The notes: generated by a model from the sequence alone, not told the origin. 57,419 bases of DNA from Paraburkholderia elongata (GCF_013177735.1 NZ_WOEZ01000292.1:1-57419), one strand, 5' to 3'; positions 43,416-52,916 are shown, counted from the stretch's first letter. A program made the numbers and translations.

Positions 43416-43659
43416 CAGGCGTGGACCGACTTATGGCTTATTTTTATCTCGATCCCGAAGTTGCCGGTGGTTTGGGGAAGCATAGCGTTGTCGACTTAAG
43501 TGCAATCCGTCGCTTTCCCGAGACATCAAATTGCTGTTCCGTCGCCGCCCCGGAGCCGCGCTTCGAATCTGGTCATAGCAGCCGTTCCTCGCTTTCAGAC
43601 CCCTTGGACAAGATACCATTACAATCCAGCACTTCGATCCGATAACGGTGATTTGCGCC

Positions 43660-44061
43660 ATGAGATACCTCCTTGCATCGACACTCGCGGCGGTCATCGC
43701 GGCCACAAGCACGGCCGCGATAGGCCAAACATCCGGGGGCAGCGATACACCCAAACTGGAGTGCGCCATCGGGTATGTCACCGGCGTGGGTGGATCGGCA
43801 CCGAGCTTTCGTGAATACCTGGCGACTCCCGATAGAGACAGGTATCGCTACCTTGCAGACCACCCGATCCAATGCAAGATTTCCGACGAGGGTCGCGCGT
43901 CTGCCTGTATTGGCGTCACAAGCCTTCGACATGAAAAAGTCAGCGTGTACGACGACATCGACAACGCGACGATGGCCGTGGTCGCGCGCGTGGAACTCGA
44001 CCAGGGGACATACCCGGTGATTATCGTTGTGCGAAAGCAGGACGTGCAATGCGAGGAGTAA
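43660..44061 (+). CDS. Exported protein of unknown function
   Basis: A 133-residue product starting MRYLLASTLAAVIAATSTAA at 43660 (an ATG four codons earlier lacks a signal). The signal peptide ends about AIG-QTS. The mature part contains Cys in LECAIGYVT, IQCKISD, SACIGV and VQCEE, which may give two disulfides, and alternating beta-strands. No family is recognised. No ribosome site stands out. It lies 245 bases after the GH32 gene on the same strand and is probably independent of it. Confidence 0.6.
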   Translation: MRYLLASTLAAVIAATSTAAIGQTSGGSDTPKLECAIGYVTGVGGSAPSFREYLATPDRDRYRYLADHPIQCKISDEGRASACIGVTSLRHEKVSVYDDIDNATMAVVARVELDQGTYPVIIVVRKQDVQCEE

Positions 44062-44282
44062 ATGCCGTTACGGCGCTAAGCGCCACCTTGCGTGCCGACC
44101 CTCCTTGATGTAGGGGCGAATACCCTTCAGAAGTCGGCCCGTCATGTCAATACGGCGACGTCAACGCAACTGCATGGCGCCGCTCGGAGTACAGATCGTT
44201 TGGGTGCCATGCGGGGATTGTCGGCAGTTCACGCGGCTGCCTTCAGCGTCCACAACTGGCCGAACAGGGTCCGACGGGTTCC

Positions 44283-44852
44283 TCAGCCTTCCAGCTCAAT
44301 ACGGTATCGCAGAGTCTCAGCGAATCCATACGCCGCCGTCTTTCTGAAACGCTCGACCAAAACACCGCCGCAAGCTGCGATGACCTTCTGCGAGGCTATG
44401 TTGTCAGGATCGACGGTTAGCTCGACGTACGCCAGGCCCTGCCGCCTCGCTTCGCCCAGCATTAAATTGAGCGCCTGCTTGGCGTAGCCGTTGCCTCTCT
44501 TCCACGGCACGATTGAGAAGCCGATATGGCCGAGCACATAGGGCGGCAATTCGGCAGTTCCAGCTTGCCAACGAAATCCGATCGAGCCGCTAATGTCGCC
44601 GTCCCAAATCCATCGAACGATGCCAGGCAGACGGGCGACGGTCGAGCCATCGGGCAAAGGAATCGGTCCACCCGACGCGGTCGGATCATCCAGGCCGTCG
44701 ACAAACGCATCCGCGTTCATTTTGATAGCGTGCAATTGTTCGCGCGCAGCTGCCTCCTTGCGAACGTTGTCAGGTGACCATCCCGCCTTCAGGGCAGCAA
44801 CGTAGCTTGGCAGCAATGCGGTCGTTGGCTTCAGCAGTTCAATTTTGCTCAT
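44283..44852 (-). CDS. GNAT family N-acetyltransferase
   Basis: A 189-residue GNAT protein. The acetyl-CoA loop lies in IVPWKRGNGYAKQAL (about 114-128, R-G-N-G-Y-A), followed by VELTVDPDNIASQKVI. The sequence resembles GNATs of the RimJ-like branch. N-terminal 75 residues carry an inserted loop ADAFVDGLDDPTASGG. The substrate cannot be predicted. It is cytosolic. It lies upstream (head-to-head) of the AraC gene at 45110. Confidence 0.88.
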   Translation of the reverse strand: MSKIELLKPTTALLPSYVAALKAGWSPDNVRKEAAAREQLHAIKMNADAFVDGLDDPTASGGPIPLPDGSTVARLPGIVRWIWDGDISGSIGFRWQAGTAELPPYVLGHIGFSIVPWKRGNGYAKQALNLMLGEARRQGLAYVELTVDPDNIASQKVIAACGGVLVERFRKTAAYGFAETLRYRIELEG

Positions 44853-45109
44853 TTGAGTCGATACGTGTCAGAGAGCAATGATTGTCAACGGTTTAAACGG
44901 TTCCGTCGATCGTCCCTTCCTGGCCGATCCCAGTCCGCCGGCAAACTTCCGCGGATGACTGCAATTGGCCCGCGAGTCGTTCGCTGTGCGCTACCGCAAA
45001 ACAACTACTGATATGCTTGGCAACCTACACTAGTGCGCTGCGAGCGGACTAGTGGCTCAACATAAAGTCCGGCCGTACGGGGTAGATCAAAACTGGACGA
45101 AAATCAGCG

Positions 45110-46195
45110 ATGAGCACGGCACTGAACGACGACCCGCAACACACTGCTATACCGCTAAGCCGCTTGTTGTTGCCGCCGGAGCCGCCCACGCTTGCTCCCG
45201 GCATCGTGCACAGCAATTTCAGCGTTCAAGGCGACGCCCGTCAAAGCTTCCTGGCCTGGCAGGAGCGCATGAGTCCTGTCTACGACATACAGCCTTCCTC
45301 GAAGCAAGCTGAGGATACGTTCGTTGCATCGCTGTCCCGTTACACGATCGACAATCTGAGCTTCTTCGACTTCCGCACCGCGCCGAACCTGGCCGTGCGA
45401 TCGTTGGGCAGGGTTTCGACCGAGAGCGTTCGCGACATCACCTTTAGCGTATTCCTTGAAGGGCCACCGGCGCAGTTCCTGGGCGGCAAGCCACGCTCCG
45501 ACGCGCAGCCCATACCGCAAGTCCCAAGTATCCTCGCGCTGGATATGGATCAGCCATGCACAATCCGGAGTTTTCATGGTCGGATACTGCTTCTTTTTGT
45601 GCCGCGCGCCCTGGTGGAAAGGTCGTTCCCTGATGCCGCCTCGCTGCATGGGCGCTGGATCCACGCCACTACCCCTTTGACACGCATACTGATTGAGCAT
45701 CTTGTGGCGCTAAAGCGACAAATCGTCGGACTGAGCAAGGAGGAAGCGCATCAGTCCTTTCTCACTGCGGTAGAGCTACTCGTCGCAGCTTTCAGCCGTC
45801 AAGCGGGTCTTTCCGGCAACGGCCGCGCGGCGGTACGTGCTGCGGTCTATGGACAAGTGCGGCGACATGTCGAGGCCAATCTGCACGATCCGGATTTGTC
45901 GCCTGACAGTGTGTTGGCATCGCTGCATCTCTCGCGCGCCAGCGTGTACCGTCTCTTTGAGCATGAAGGCGGCCTTGCCGCTTATATTCGCAGCCGCAGG
46001 CTGCGAATGGCGGCCGATGAGCTGGTGCGCTTTCCGCATGTGGAGGTACAGGACATCGCCTCGGGGTTGGGTTTCAATGATGCGTCGAGCTTTACGCGTG
46101 CGTTCCGTCGCGCCTTCGATATCGCGCCACGGGAATTGCACGAGTACGCGCCGTTGCTCCAGCGCGAACATCCAAGACGGGAGCGCTTCACATAG
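45110..46195 (+). CDS. AraC family transcriptional regulator
   Basis: A 361-residue protein. The N-terminal part (about 30-220) is an AraC-ligand-binding-like domain of the FeaR type (FSVQGDARQSFLAWQERMS), and the C-terminal part has two helix-turn-helices in VRRHVEANLHDPDLSPDSVL and DIASGLGFNDASSFTRAFRR. It lies 258 bases from the divergent GNAT gene. The effector is unknown. Confidence 0.92.
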   Translation: MSTALNDDPQHTAIPLSRLLLPPEPPTLAPGIVHSNFSVQGDARQSFLAWQERMSPVYDIQPSSKQAEDTFVASLSRYTIDNLSFFDFRTAPNLAVRSLGRVSTESVRDITFSVFLEGPPAQFLGGKPRSDAQPIPQVPSILALDMDQPCTIRSFHGRILLLFVPRALVERSFPDAASLHGRWIHATTPLTRILIEHLVALKRQIVGLSKEEAHQSFLTAVELLVAAFSRQAGLSGNGRAAVRAAVYGQVRRHVEANLHDPDLSPDSVLASLHLSRASVYRLFEHEGGLAAYIRSRRLRMAADELVRFPHVEVQDIASGLGFNDASSFTRAFRRAFDIAPRELHEYAPLLQREHPRRERFT

Positions 46196-46265
46196 ACAGG
46201 CAATGTTGAACAGGTTGGATATCGGATTAGCGGTTTAGCGGTCGAGGGTGCTTCTGACCGACTTG

Positions 46266-46538
46266 CTATTGCGCGGCCGTGAGCTTGAGTCCCGGCCGCG
46301 ACGCTTGTGACGTTTCCTGTTGACCTTTACGCTGATCGGCCACCTGCTCGATGCCGTTTTTTATAACCTCCTCGCAAAAGGCCAGGCGTGCACGGTAGTA
46401 ATCCGCATGCATTTGCGCATCGAGGATTCGCTGCTCTGCCTGGAAAAGCTCCAGACGCAGTTCCCGCAATGCCTTTTCGGCTTGTTTCTCCGGGGTGAGT
46501 GCGTTGTGCACAGCCCAGTTTGCGATCCATCTCAACAT
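46266..46538 (-). CDS. Small coiled-coil protein of unknown function
   Basis: A 90-residue product starting MLRWIANWAVHNALTPEKQA at 46538, ending in a Gln-rich tail. The middle is a helix with heptad-like leucines (LRELRLELFQAEQRILDAQM), so it probably forms a coiled coil. The frame is open upstream to 46583 without a better start. No family is known to me. Convergent to the AraC gene. Confidence 0.55.
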   Translation of the reverse strand: MLRWIANWAVHNALTPEKQAEKALRELRLELFQAEQRILDAQMHADYYRARLAFCEEVIKNGIEQVADQRKGQQETSQASRPGLKLTAAQ

Positions 46539-46649
46539 GGCGAAGTCCTCGTGTCGTTGGATGCTCTTCCTCTGCCACGACAAAGGCTATCAAAATACGA
46601 TTCAGGCGTGTGTTAAATAATGTTTGTGCATCACCTGTCACAAAAACGA

Positions 46650-46745
46650 CACCTGTCGTCGATCGGTAGCACGCGACCCGAAGCGGTCTACCCGTTAGTC
46701 CCTGAACGGCCAGTTGATCGGAAACGCTGTGGGTCTCGAAGGATA
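46650..46745. repeat. Degenerate dispersed repeat, type R1
   Basis: GATCGGTAGCACGCGACCCG resembles GATCGGCAGCACGCGACCCA near 49565 and GAGCGGCGGCACGCGACCCG near 56275, in the same relative order with a following CTACCCGTTAGTCCCTGAAC segment. The copy abuts the cupin gene. Confidence 0.6.
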
Positions 46746-46750
46746 ACCCC

Positions 46751-47221
46751 TCAATCTTTGCTCTCTTTGGGAAGGTCCACGATAACCTTATTGGTGCCGG
46801 CCGCATACAGGCGCTTGCCCTTGCGTGGGTAGTCGCAAACGTCATGCTCCAGCCTCTGACCGGCGACGATCAGAACGAGAGGCATGTGACCAGTATTCGA
46901 CAATGTATGTGCAGCGCCTCCGCGTGCAAAACCCATGAAGTCCCCTGGTCCAACTTCGTGTACCTGATCGTCAATAATCGCCTCGCCGTTGCCTGAGAGG
47001 ATGTAGACACATTCCTCTTCGTAAAGGTGGCGATGATATTCGGTGGACTCTTTCCCCGGCTGGAGCGTTACGAGGTGAAAGCCGAACTGGGTGAGCCCGG
47101 TCATTTCACTCAGCGACCTTTTAAGACGAACTGCTCGTTCATTCAATGGATGGACGGAGCGCTGGGGCTCCATTGCGTCGATTTCGATTGCCTTCAACAG
47201 CTCGCGTGCTTGATTCGACAC
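46751..47221 (-). CDS. Cupin domain protein
   Basis: A 156-residue single-cupin protein. The metal motif 1 is H63-x-H65 then Glu70 (EYHRHLYEEECVYIL), and motif 2 contains His105 (GGAAHTLSN). GDFMGF in between is the loop G. A C-terminal tail follows with YPRKGKRLYAAGTNKVIV. Such small cupins may be isomerases, lyases or regulators; no specific function can be assigned. It is cytosolic. It is convergent-adjacent to R1 repeat and runs toward the coiled-coil gene. Confidence 0.85.
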   Translation of the reverse strand: MSNQARELLKAIEIDAMEPQRSVHPLNERAVRLKRSLSEMTGLTQFGFHLVTLQPGKESTEYHRHLYEEECVYILSGNGEAIIDDQVHEVGPGDFMGFARGGAAHTLSNTGHMPLVLIVAGQRLEHDVCDYPRKGKRLYAAGTNKVIVDLPKESKD

Positions 47222-47616
47222 TATTCGCCTCGTCTCTAACGGGTACTGCTTTTTGTGAAAGTCAGCTTAGATTGTCAACGGTCTTTTCATCAATGTCGAA
47301 TGACCACGTGGTCGCACTGAGACAGACGACGACCGGCTCAGATCGACCCACTGCCGTCATTCGATGATTGCCCACGAACGTCTCAAATTCAGTCTAGCGC
47401 TGCCATTCGCGGGAGCGTGACTGAACGTTATCGTGAACGGCCGCTATGTAGAACGTCGCTTGCCTCCACTCTACCCACAACTGCCCTTCGACTCGCGGGA
47501 AAACAGACGTTCGAGAAATGTGCTTTTCGGCTGGCGGTGATCACTCGGTAGAATGGCGTCGGTGCCGATCGCAACCAAGGCGGCCCCAGCCAAAACCTGA
47601 ACCGGCGTAGTCCCTC
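47222..47616. other. 395-base gap, no gene seen
   Basis: This gap separates the divergent cupin and antiporter genes. Part of it is A+T-richer (47240-47300). No repeat or palindrome is convincing. It must hold both promoters. Confidence 0.3.
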
Positions 47617-48864
47617 ATGACCTTGTTTCAAACCGTGACAGTCCTGATCGCGCTGACTGCGTTGGGTGGCTATCTGAACCACCGCCTTCTACATTTGCCG
47701 CCCACGATAGGCCTCATGGCAATTGCGCTGGTGTCCTCTCTCGTGCTGGTCGTCCTGGGGGAGACCGGCATTGTCGAAGTCCACAGGTATGCCCGTTTCG
47801 TTCCCAGTATCGATTTCAGCGATCTGGTATTTCACGGCTTTCTCGCTTTTCTGCTGTTTGCCGGGGCGCTGCACGTGGACCTGGGTGATCTGTACAAGGT
47901 TAAGTGGACCGTCACCATCCTTTCGACGCTTGGCACCATCATTTCCACGTTTGTCATCGGCGCCTTGTTCTGGTGCGCAGCTTATCTGCTGGGATATGAG
48001 CTGCGCTTCATCTTCGCCTTGCTGTTCGGCGCACTGATCTCTCCGACCGACCCCATTGCCGTCCTTGGCATCATCAAGAAAGCCGGCGCGCCGAAGGATC
48101 TGGAAACCCGGATCACTGGCGAGAGCCTGTTCAACGACGGTGTCGGCGCGGTGATCTTTCTGACGATCCTTGATATTGCTACCGGTCGGAGTGAGCCGAG
48201 CGTTGCGAGCGTGTCGTGGTTTTTTGTCCAGGAAACGCTTGGCGGTATCGCGCTCGGCTGGCTTCTCGGCTGGATTGTGTTTCGCCTGCTTCGCAAGATC
48301 GACGACTATCAGGTCGAGGTTCTGCTTTCCATCGCGCTATGCATGGGTTCGTATGCGCTTGCCGACGCGATTCATATGTCAGGGCCGATCGCCGTGGTCG
48401 TCGCCGGGCTGTTCCTGGGCAACAACGAACGAAACCTCGCGATGTCCGAACAGACGCAAAAGTATCTAGAGACGTTCTGGCAACTGATCGACGAGATTCT
48501 GAACAGCTTGCTGTTCCTGTTGATTGGGCTGGAAATTCTCGCGATCAAAGAGACTGGAACCTATCTCGTCCTCGGATTATTGGGCATTGCGTGCGTATTG
48601 ATCGGGCGCTCCATCAGCGTCCTGATCCCGATCAGGATCATGAGTTTCGTTTTGTCGTTCCCGAAGGGCACCACCACACTGCTGACATGGGGTGGCCTGA
48701 GGGGCGCTCTTTCCATCGCGCTTGCCTTCCTGCTACCCCCCGGTCAAGAGCGTGAGTTAATCCTCACGACCACGTATATCGTTGTGATCTTTTCGATCCT
48801 CGTTCAGGGGCTGACCTTCGGCCCGCTTCTCAGAAAAATAGTTCCTCCGGCGCAGGACGGCTGA
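47617..48864 (+). CDS. Monovalent cation:proton antiporter, CPA1/NhaP type
   Basis: A 415-residue inner-membrane antiporter of about 12 helices that exchanges Na+ or K+ for protons. The CPA1 fingerprints are TDP at 144-146 (ISPTDPIAV) and the ion-binding FNDG at 172-175 after ESL. Further typical pieces are GLRGALSIALAF and VGVVAGLF-like VVVAGLFLGNNER. There is no long cytosolic C-terminus, so it is a compact form. Its neighbourhood (kim-like permease, kdp cluster upstream) suits ion homeostasis, but regulation is unknown. Confidence 0.92.
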   Translation: MTLFQTVTVLIALTALGGYLNHRLLHLPPTIGLMAIALVSSLVLVVLGETGIVEVHRYARFVPSIDFSDLVFHGFLAFLLFAGALHVDLGDLYKVKWTVTILSTLGTIISTFVIGALFWCAAYLLGYELRFIFALLFGALISPTDPIAVLGIIKKAGAPKDLETRITGESLFNDGVGAVIFLTILDIATGRSEPSVASVSWFFVQETLGGIALGWLLGWIVFRLLRKIDDYQVEVLLSIALCMGSYALADAIHMSGPIAVVVAGLFLGNNERNLAMSEQTQKYLETFWQLIDEILNSLLFLLIGLEILAIKETGTYLVLGLLGIACVLIGRSISVLIPIRIMSFVLSFPKGTTTLLTWGGLRGALSIALAFLLPPGQERELILTTTYIVVIFSILVQGLTFGPLLRKIVPPAQDG

Positions 48865-49101
48865 CGGTCTGCAATTGTCAGGGGTGCTATCGAAAAAACG
48901 CCTTGAGAGAAACTCCGATCGTCCGCGCCGCACGCAATCGTCTGAAACAGGCCGACTCCTGACGCGCTGCGCGTATCGATTGATGGGTTATGGAAAGCGG
49001 AGTTCGGTGGTCAGCTCAACGCGTGGGATAACTTACGATGCCGGATGCGACAGGGCCGCGTGCGGATTAGCGTGATCCGGGCGCAGGATCGGACGTCAAA
49101 A

Positions 49102-49212
49102 CTAGTGTGTTCCACGATCCCGTGAGTAGCGGCGCAACCTGTCCAAGCCCATCAAAAATGCTAACGTAATCGCTCCGAAGGCGAGAATTGCGCCGATGTA
49201 AAGCAGGTCCAT
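49102..49212 (-). CDS. 36-residue single-helix membrane peptide
   Basis: A short frame on the minus strand starting MDLLYIGAILAFGAITLAFL at 49212 with a good ribosome site AGGAGACACACC just upstream and a TAG stop at 49102. One hydrophobic helix is followed by basic MGLDRLRRYSRDRG. Its build (short N-terminus, helix, D-R-x-R) resembles the 31-residue peptide preceding kdpF at 27169. It lies between the cation antiporter and the KimA-type permease, so a role as a transporter accessory is plausible but unproven. Confidence 0.6.
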   Translation of the reverse strand: MDLLYIGAILAFGAITLAFLMGLDRLRRYSRDRGTH

Positions 49213-49460
49213 GGTGTGTCTCCTAACGTTGTTTTGTACCTTTCATGTTGGCTACAAATTCGTAAAAGGTGCGTTAAGAGATTGAGGAGACTTGTAAACA
49301 AAGAGCAAAAGCCGGTCGAATGTTCGGGCTAACTTCGAAGATCTCTCGTCGTCTCAGAACGGGTCGTTCAGAATTCCCTGTGAGTGAGTCAAGTTGGGTG
49401 GTTTGCGCCTGCCGCCCACGGGCAGAAGTCGACCCTGAACTGCCGGTCGTGTTCCGATAT

Positions 49461-49549
49461 TGTTTAGGTTTGTAGGATGCCTGCCCTTGACCGTACGCAT
49501 GGGCGCGCGCCACAGGGGCATGCGGGCAGACGTCGTACAAACCTAAACA
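49461..49549. repeat. Long imperfect palindrome, MITE-like
   Basis: TGTTTAGGTTTGTA (49461-49474) and TACAAACCTAAACA (49536-49549) are a perfect 14-base inverted repeat. Further inward CTGCCC (49481-49486) pairs with GGGCAG (49524-49529). The whole 89 bases can fold on itself and sit next to an R1 repeat. It could be a small inverted-repeat element or a stem for RNA processing. Confidence 0.7.
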
Positions 49550-49640
49550 GTCGCTGCCTGCTGGCGATCGGCAGCACGCGACCCACTCCGGCCCGACGTA
49601 CGTCCTTCAGGGCTGTCCGTTCCTGAGCGTACATGAGACC
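49550..49640. repeat. Degenerate dispersed repeat, type R1
   Basis: This stretch holds GATCGGCAGCACGCGACCCA followed by CTCCGGCCCG and a GGGCTGTCCGTTCCTG tail, matching in order the copies near 46650, 53755 and 56270. Confidence 0.6.
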
Positions 49641-49747
49641 CTCATGCAATCTTTGCTGCTGCCCTTCGACAGGCGCGACTCGACGAACAGGTCAGCGCGT
49701 GCGTTCGCGTTACGCTGTCGGATCGCTGTCCTCGTTGCGCCGACCCA

Positions 49748-51715
49748 TCACCTCAACGTAATGGGCAATACGACCAGCGGAATCCCGTCAAGATGCAGGC
49801 GGCGCTGAAGGCCGAGTGCGGTCTGGTTGTGCAGCAATTCGCTGAAACGTCGGTTGGCCGGTAAGATCAATTGATTGGTGAAACAGACACATCCCGGAAA
49901 ACGAGCGACCGAATCTCGTATAAGCCGCTCCAGCTCCGCGATGACATCGGTACTGTGACCTACCATGCGGCTTGTGCCGAGCCCCGCTCTCCAGCAAATG
50001 GCCTCAAGTTGTTCCAGCGAAGTCTCAAGTCTCTCGTGCTTGCGCCGGAGCGCCTCTGGCGCGCCAAGCGCGTCCGCTTGCACCTTGACGACGCTGACTA
50101 GCACGACGCTCCGGAACCGCCCAGGAAAGAGGCGCTGAATCCATAACAACGTGTGAATCGCGGAACCCCAATGCTCGGTCACGAGGAGGACCGCCGCCTG
50201 ATCGCCTAGTGTCGACGGGCTCGCACGAGCCGCAGCCAGTTCGTGCGTAGGCAACGCAAAGAGCGCATCCATTTCGTTGCGCCGCTCCTCGACCCAACGA
50301 TAGTGACGCCGTACGGCAAGGCAGCCGCCGATTACCAACAGGGTCACGCACAAGGTCGCCCAGCCACCCGCGTAGAACTTCTGCGTCAGCGTCACCAACA
50401 GTATCATCGCAGCAATCGCAAAGCCGGCACCCGCCACGGCGAGGCGCAATGGCCAGTGGCGGACCTCACCTCTGCGTGTCCACCAGTAGCGGCACAGGCC
50501 GGCTTTTGCGAGCGCCAGGCTCAGGAATACGTTGATGCTGTACAGCACCACCAGCACACCCAGTTCGCCGTGGGTTGCTATCAGGATGACGAGCGCGCAG
50601 CCGCCGACGAACACTACGCCGTTCTGCCGTACCAGACGGCTCGACAGGTTGCAGAACCGATGCGGCAACCACGAGTCCGTCGCCATGCTGCCCAGCAGCG
50701 ACGGCGCAAAGATCAGGATGGAATTGGCGGCCACAAACAGGATCGCCCCTTCGAGGGCAAGTACGGCCAGCAGCAACGCGCTTCTCGCAAACGGCCCAAA
50801 TGGCAGCCTGGCGATCACCGTCCCAAACGCCACGGCGTTGAGTGTTTGTCCATAGACGGGCCGCACGCCCGATAGGGTATAGAGAAGAAGAATGCCGCCC
50901 GCGACGAAACCGAGCGCCAGTGCGACGGATAGCAGGGTCGTCCGCCCGGTCCTATATCGTGGCTTGGCGAGCAGATTGACGTTGTTCGCGATCGCCTCGA
51001 TGCCGGTAAAGGAGCTTCCGCCGAGGGAATAGGCGCGCAGCAACAGCGCGGCAACCAACGGCCAGCCGATCTGCTGCGACAGACTCTGGGCACCGGTCAC
51101 GGTATGGGCCACCGCAATCGGCATACTATGCGCCGACGAGCCGATGCCGTAGACGATCAGGAATCCGTGGCTCAACAGAAACGCCAGGACGATGGGTAGC
51201 AGGAAGCGGATCGCCTCGCTCACCCCACGCAAATTCAGCGTGACCAGAAGCAGCAGCAGGCCGATCTCCACCGCCAGCTTGTGTGCCTGGGCGCCCGCGG
51301 GCAGTACGCTGAACAGGCCGTCGGTGCCGCTCGCCAGCGATACCGCGATCGTCAACACGTAGTCGACTAGCAGTGCCGAACCCGCGATAAGTCCAATACT
51401 GGGCCCGAGGAGTTGCGACACCACCTTGTAGTTGCCACCCCCGGACGGAAACAGCGCGATGATCTGCGTGTAGGCGAGCGCGAGGATGATGAGGGTCGTG
51501 GCGGTCGCAACGGCCAGGACCGGCCCAAGTTCCGGGTGACTACCCAGCGCGAGGAAGGCCTTCTCCGGTCCATAGCAGGCGGACGACAGCCCATTCGCGC
51601 CGAGCCCCGCTGACGCGAGTACTGCCGTCAGCAGGATGCGCCGTCGCGTGCCGGGGTCGTCGGGATTGTGCGGCGGTCCCACGAGCCAACGCGGAAAATG
51701 CCTCAGGTTGAACAT
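49748..51715 (-). CDS. KimA-type potassium/APC permease
   Basis: A 655-residue APC-family transporter with 12 helices (to about residue 480) and a C-terminal cytoplasmic domain of USP-like fold (EHWGSAIHTLLWIQRLFPGRF, and LHNQTALGLQRRLHLDGIPL). Conserved pieces FPSGGGNYKV, GLIAGSALLVDYVLTIAVSL and SFTGIEAIANNV agree with Bacillus subtilis KimA (YdaO), a high-affinity K+/H+ symporter. In Firmicutes it is inhibited by c-di-AMP binding to the C-terminal domain; most proteobacteria lack that nucleotide, so regulation here is open. It lies near the cation antiporter and a small membrane peptide. Confidence 0.88.
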   Translation of the reverse strand: MFNLRHFPRWLVGPPHNPDDPGTRRRILLTAVLASAGLGANGLSSACYGPEKAFLALGSHPELGPVLAVATATTLIILALAYTQIIALFPSGGGNYKVVSQLLGPSIGLIAGSALLVDYVLTIAVSLASGTDGLFSVLPAGAQAHKLAVEIGLLLLLVTLNLRGVSEAIRFLLPIVLAFLLSHGFLIVYGIGSSAHSMPIAVAHTVTGAQSLSQQIGWPLVAALLLRAYSLGGSSFTGIEAIANNVNLLAKPRYRTGRTTLLSVALALGFVAGGILLLYTLSGVRPVYGQTLNAVAFGTVIARLPFGPFARSALLLAVLALEGAILFVAANSILIFAPSLLGSMATDSWLPHRFCNLSSRLVRQNGVVFVGGCALVILIATHGELGVLVVLYSINVFLSLALAKAGLCRYWWTRRGEVRHWPLRLAVAGAGFAIAAMILLVTLTQKFYAGGWATLCVTLLVIGGCLAVRRHYRWVEERRNEMDALFALPTHELAAARASPSTLGDQAAVLLVTEHWGSAIHTLLWIQRLFPGRFRSVVLVSVVKVQADALGAPEALRRKHERLETSLEQLEAICWRAGLGTSRMVGHSTDVIAELERLIRDSVARFPGCVCFTNQLILPANRRFSELLHNQTALGLQRRLHLDGIPLVVLPITLR

Positions 51716-52175
51716 GAGTCTGCTCAGAATGAGACCGCGACAGTCGATGCCGCGCTTCGTACTTCAGCTTACTCCACTGCGCACGATGCAAAGGACCTGG
51801 TCTATCATCTCCCCCACCCACCGGTCGACATCCGAGACGCGCCACTTGAGGTCCAACAGGCACGAAAAGCGAAACCTGCGCTATACATAACCGTGAGCGG
51901 CAGTGACACGCGAATGTCCGGTGAAGTGGACCTTAGAGACGTTCGCTTCGCTGGAGCCAAAGTCCACTCTTGGCCGCTGTGTGACGTCGATCAGCGATTC
52001 CTGTCATCGGCGGAGTCGATCGCCGAATAGCGCGGTGTCCGTATCTGGCCCATGTTCGCCTCAAGATAGCAGGGCATGTCCCGCGTGGCACAGCGAGAAC
52101 GGAAGAAGCAATCGAGACCCACGGCTCCGTCTAGTGGGTACCACCGGGTAACGTCATTGCTACGCACGCGCGGCG
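51716..52175. other. 460-base gap, no convincing gene
   Basis: Frames here lack ribosome sites and family resemblance; a 120-codon plus frame beginning near 51668 overlaps the permease start and is probably a shadow. The upstream region of the permease (promoter) must be here. Confidence 0.3.
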
Positions 52176-52580
52176 TTAGGCAGTGATTTCGCGCGCGATG
52201 ATCTCGACCAACTCAAAATGCAGCGTCACCAGCTCGAAGTGGTCATGCAGGTCCAGGTGCGGCAGGCAGCGAATATGGCACTCCCGAAATTCCTCTGCGC
52301 TGGAAAATGCTTCGCCACGCCAGACTTCTTCCGGAATGTTCCCGAATTCGATCGTATATACATTGGTGGCCTTGATGATGCAGCGAAGCCGCTGCTTCAA
52401 ATCATGGACTTCGATAACGTCACCCGGTGCGTAACTGCCATCGCCATATTCGCCGTACGGCTTGTAATATTCTGCGACCGTGTCGGCGGTGACGGTCTTC
52501 TGACCATCCATGACGGCGCGCGGAAGACTGTCGTCGTTTTCGTCAGCCCCCCAAAACGTCAGTCTCTTTCTTCTGTTCAT
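52176..52580 (-). CDS. ASCH domain protein
   Basis: A 134-residue ASCH (ASC-1 homology) fold protein. The family motif G-x-K-T-x-T lies in DGQKTVTAD (25-33), and GDVIEVHD (53-60) starts the beta-barrel. C-terminal ECHIRCLPHLDLHDHFELVT ends with acidic-hydrophobic helices. Some bacterial ASCH proteins act on modified nucleosides or RNA, but no activity can be stated here. It is cytosolic and stands alone. Starts MNRRKRLTFWGADEND. Confidence 0.85.
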   Translation of the reverse strand: MNRRKRLTFWGADENDDSLPRAVMDGQKTVTADTVAEYYKPYGEYGDGSYAPGDVIEVHDLKQRLRCIIKATNVYTIEFGNIPEEVWRGEAFSSAEEFRECHIRCLPHLDLHDHFELVTLHFELVEIIAREITA

Positions 52581-52916
52581 CTCGCATCCTTGTGCGTTGC
52601 TGCTTCCTTAATCGCTCGATTCCAAGCAGCGTTACGAATGTCCCTCTCCGGCCGCACTGGGTCCGACGCAGATGTCGGAGCATCGCCGCGCGCGGCGTCT
52701 ATGCGAGTGGCATAAGACGACCCTGAAAAAACGTTGGGAATGCCACGAAGCGAACGTTTGGGGTCGAGCAAAACTGCCTTTCAAACTTTCGCGCACTCTT
52801 GCTCTGCACCACTGCTCCCACCACAATTGCGCTTGCGTTATTGCAATACCTGTCCGTAACGGATCCGCCGAGATGGTTCTTAATGCAGTCCTTCCGGAAG
52901 TACTACGCTTTGCGCT
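52581..52916. repeat. Gap with R1-type repeat
   Basis: GTCCCTCTCCGGCCGCACTG near 52640 and the nearby GACGCAGATGTCGGA resemble the R1 copy at 53775 (GACCCTCTCCGGCCGTTCGC). No gene is supported. This gap also holds the promoter of the next gene. Confidence 0.45.

Noticed and set aside
49461..49549. Integron attC site
   Set aside because: The arms do not show the GTTRRRY/RYYYAAC core layout and no integron gene is near.
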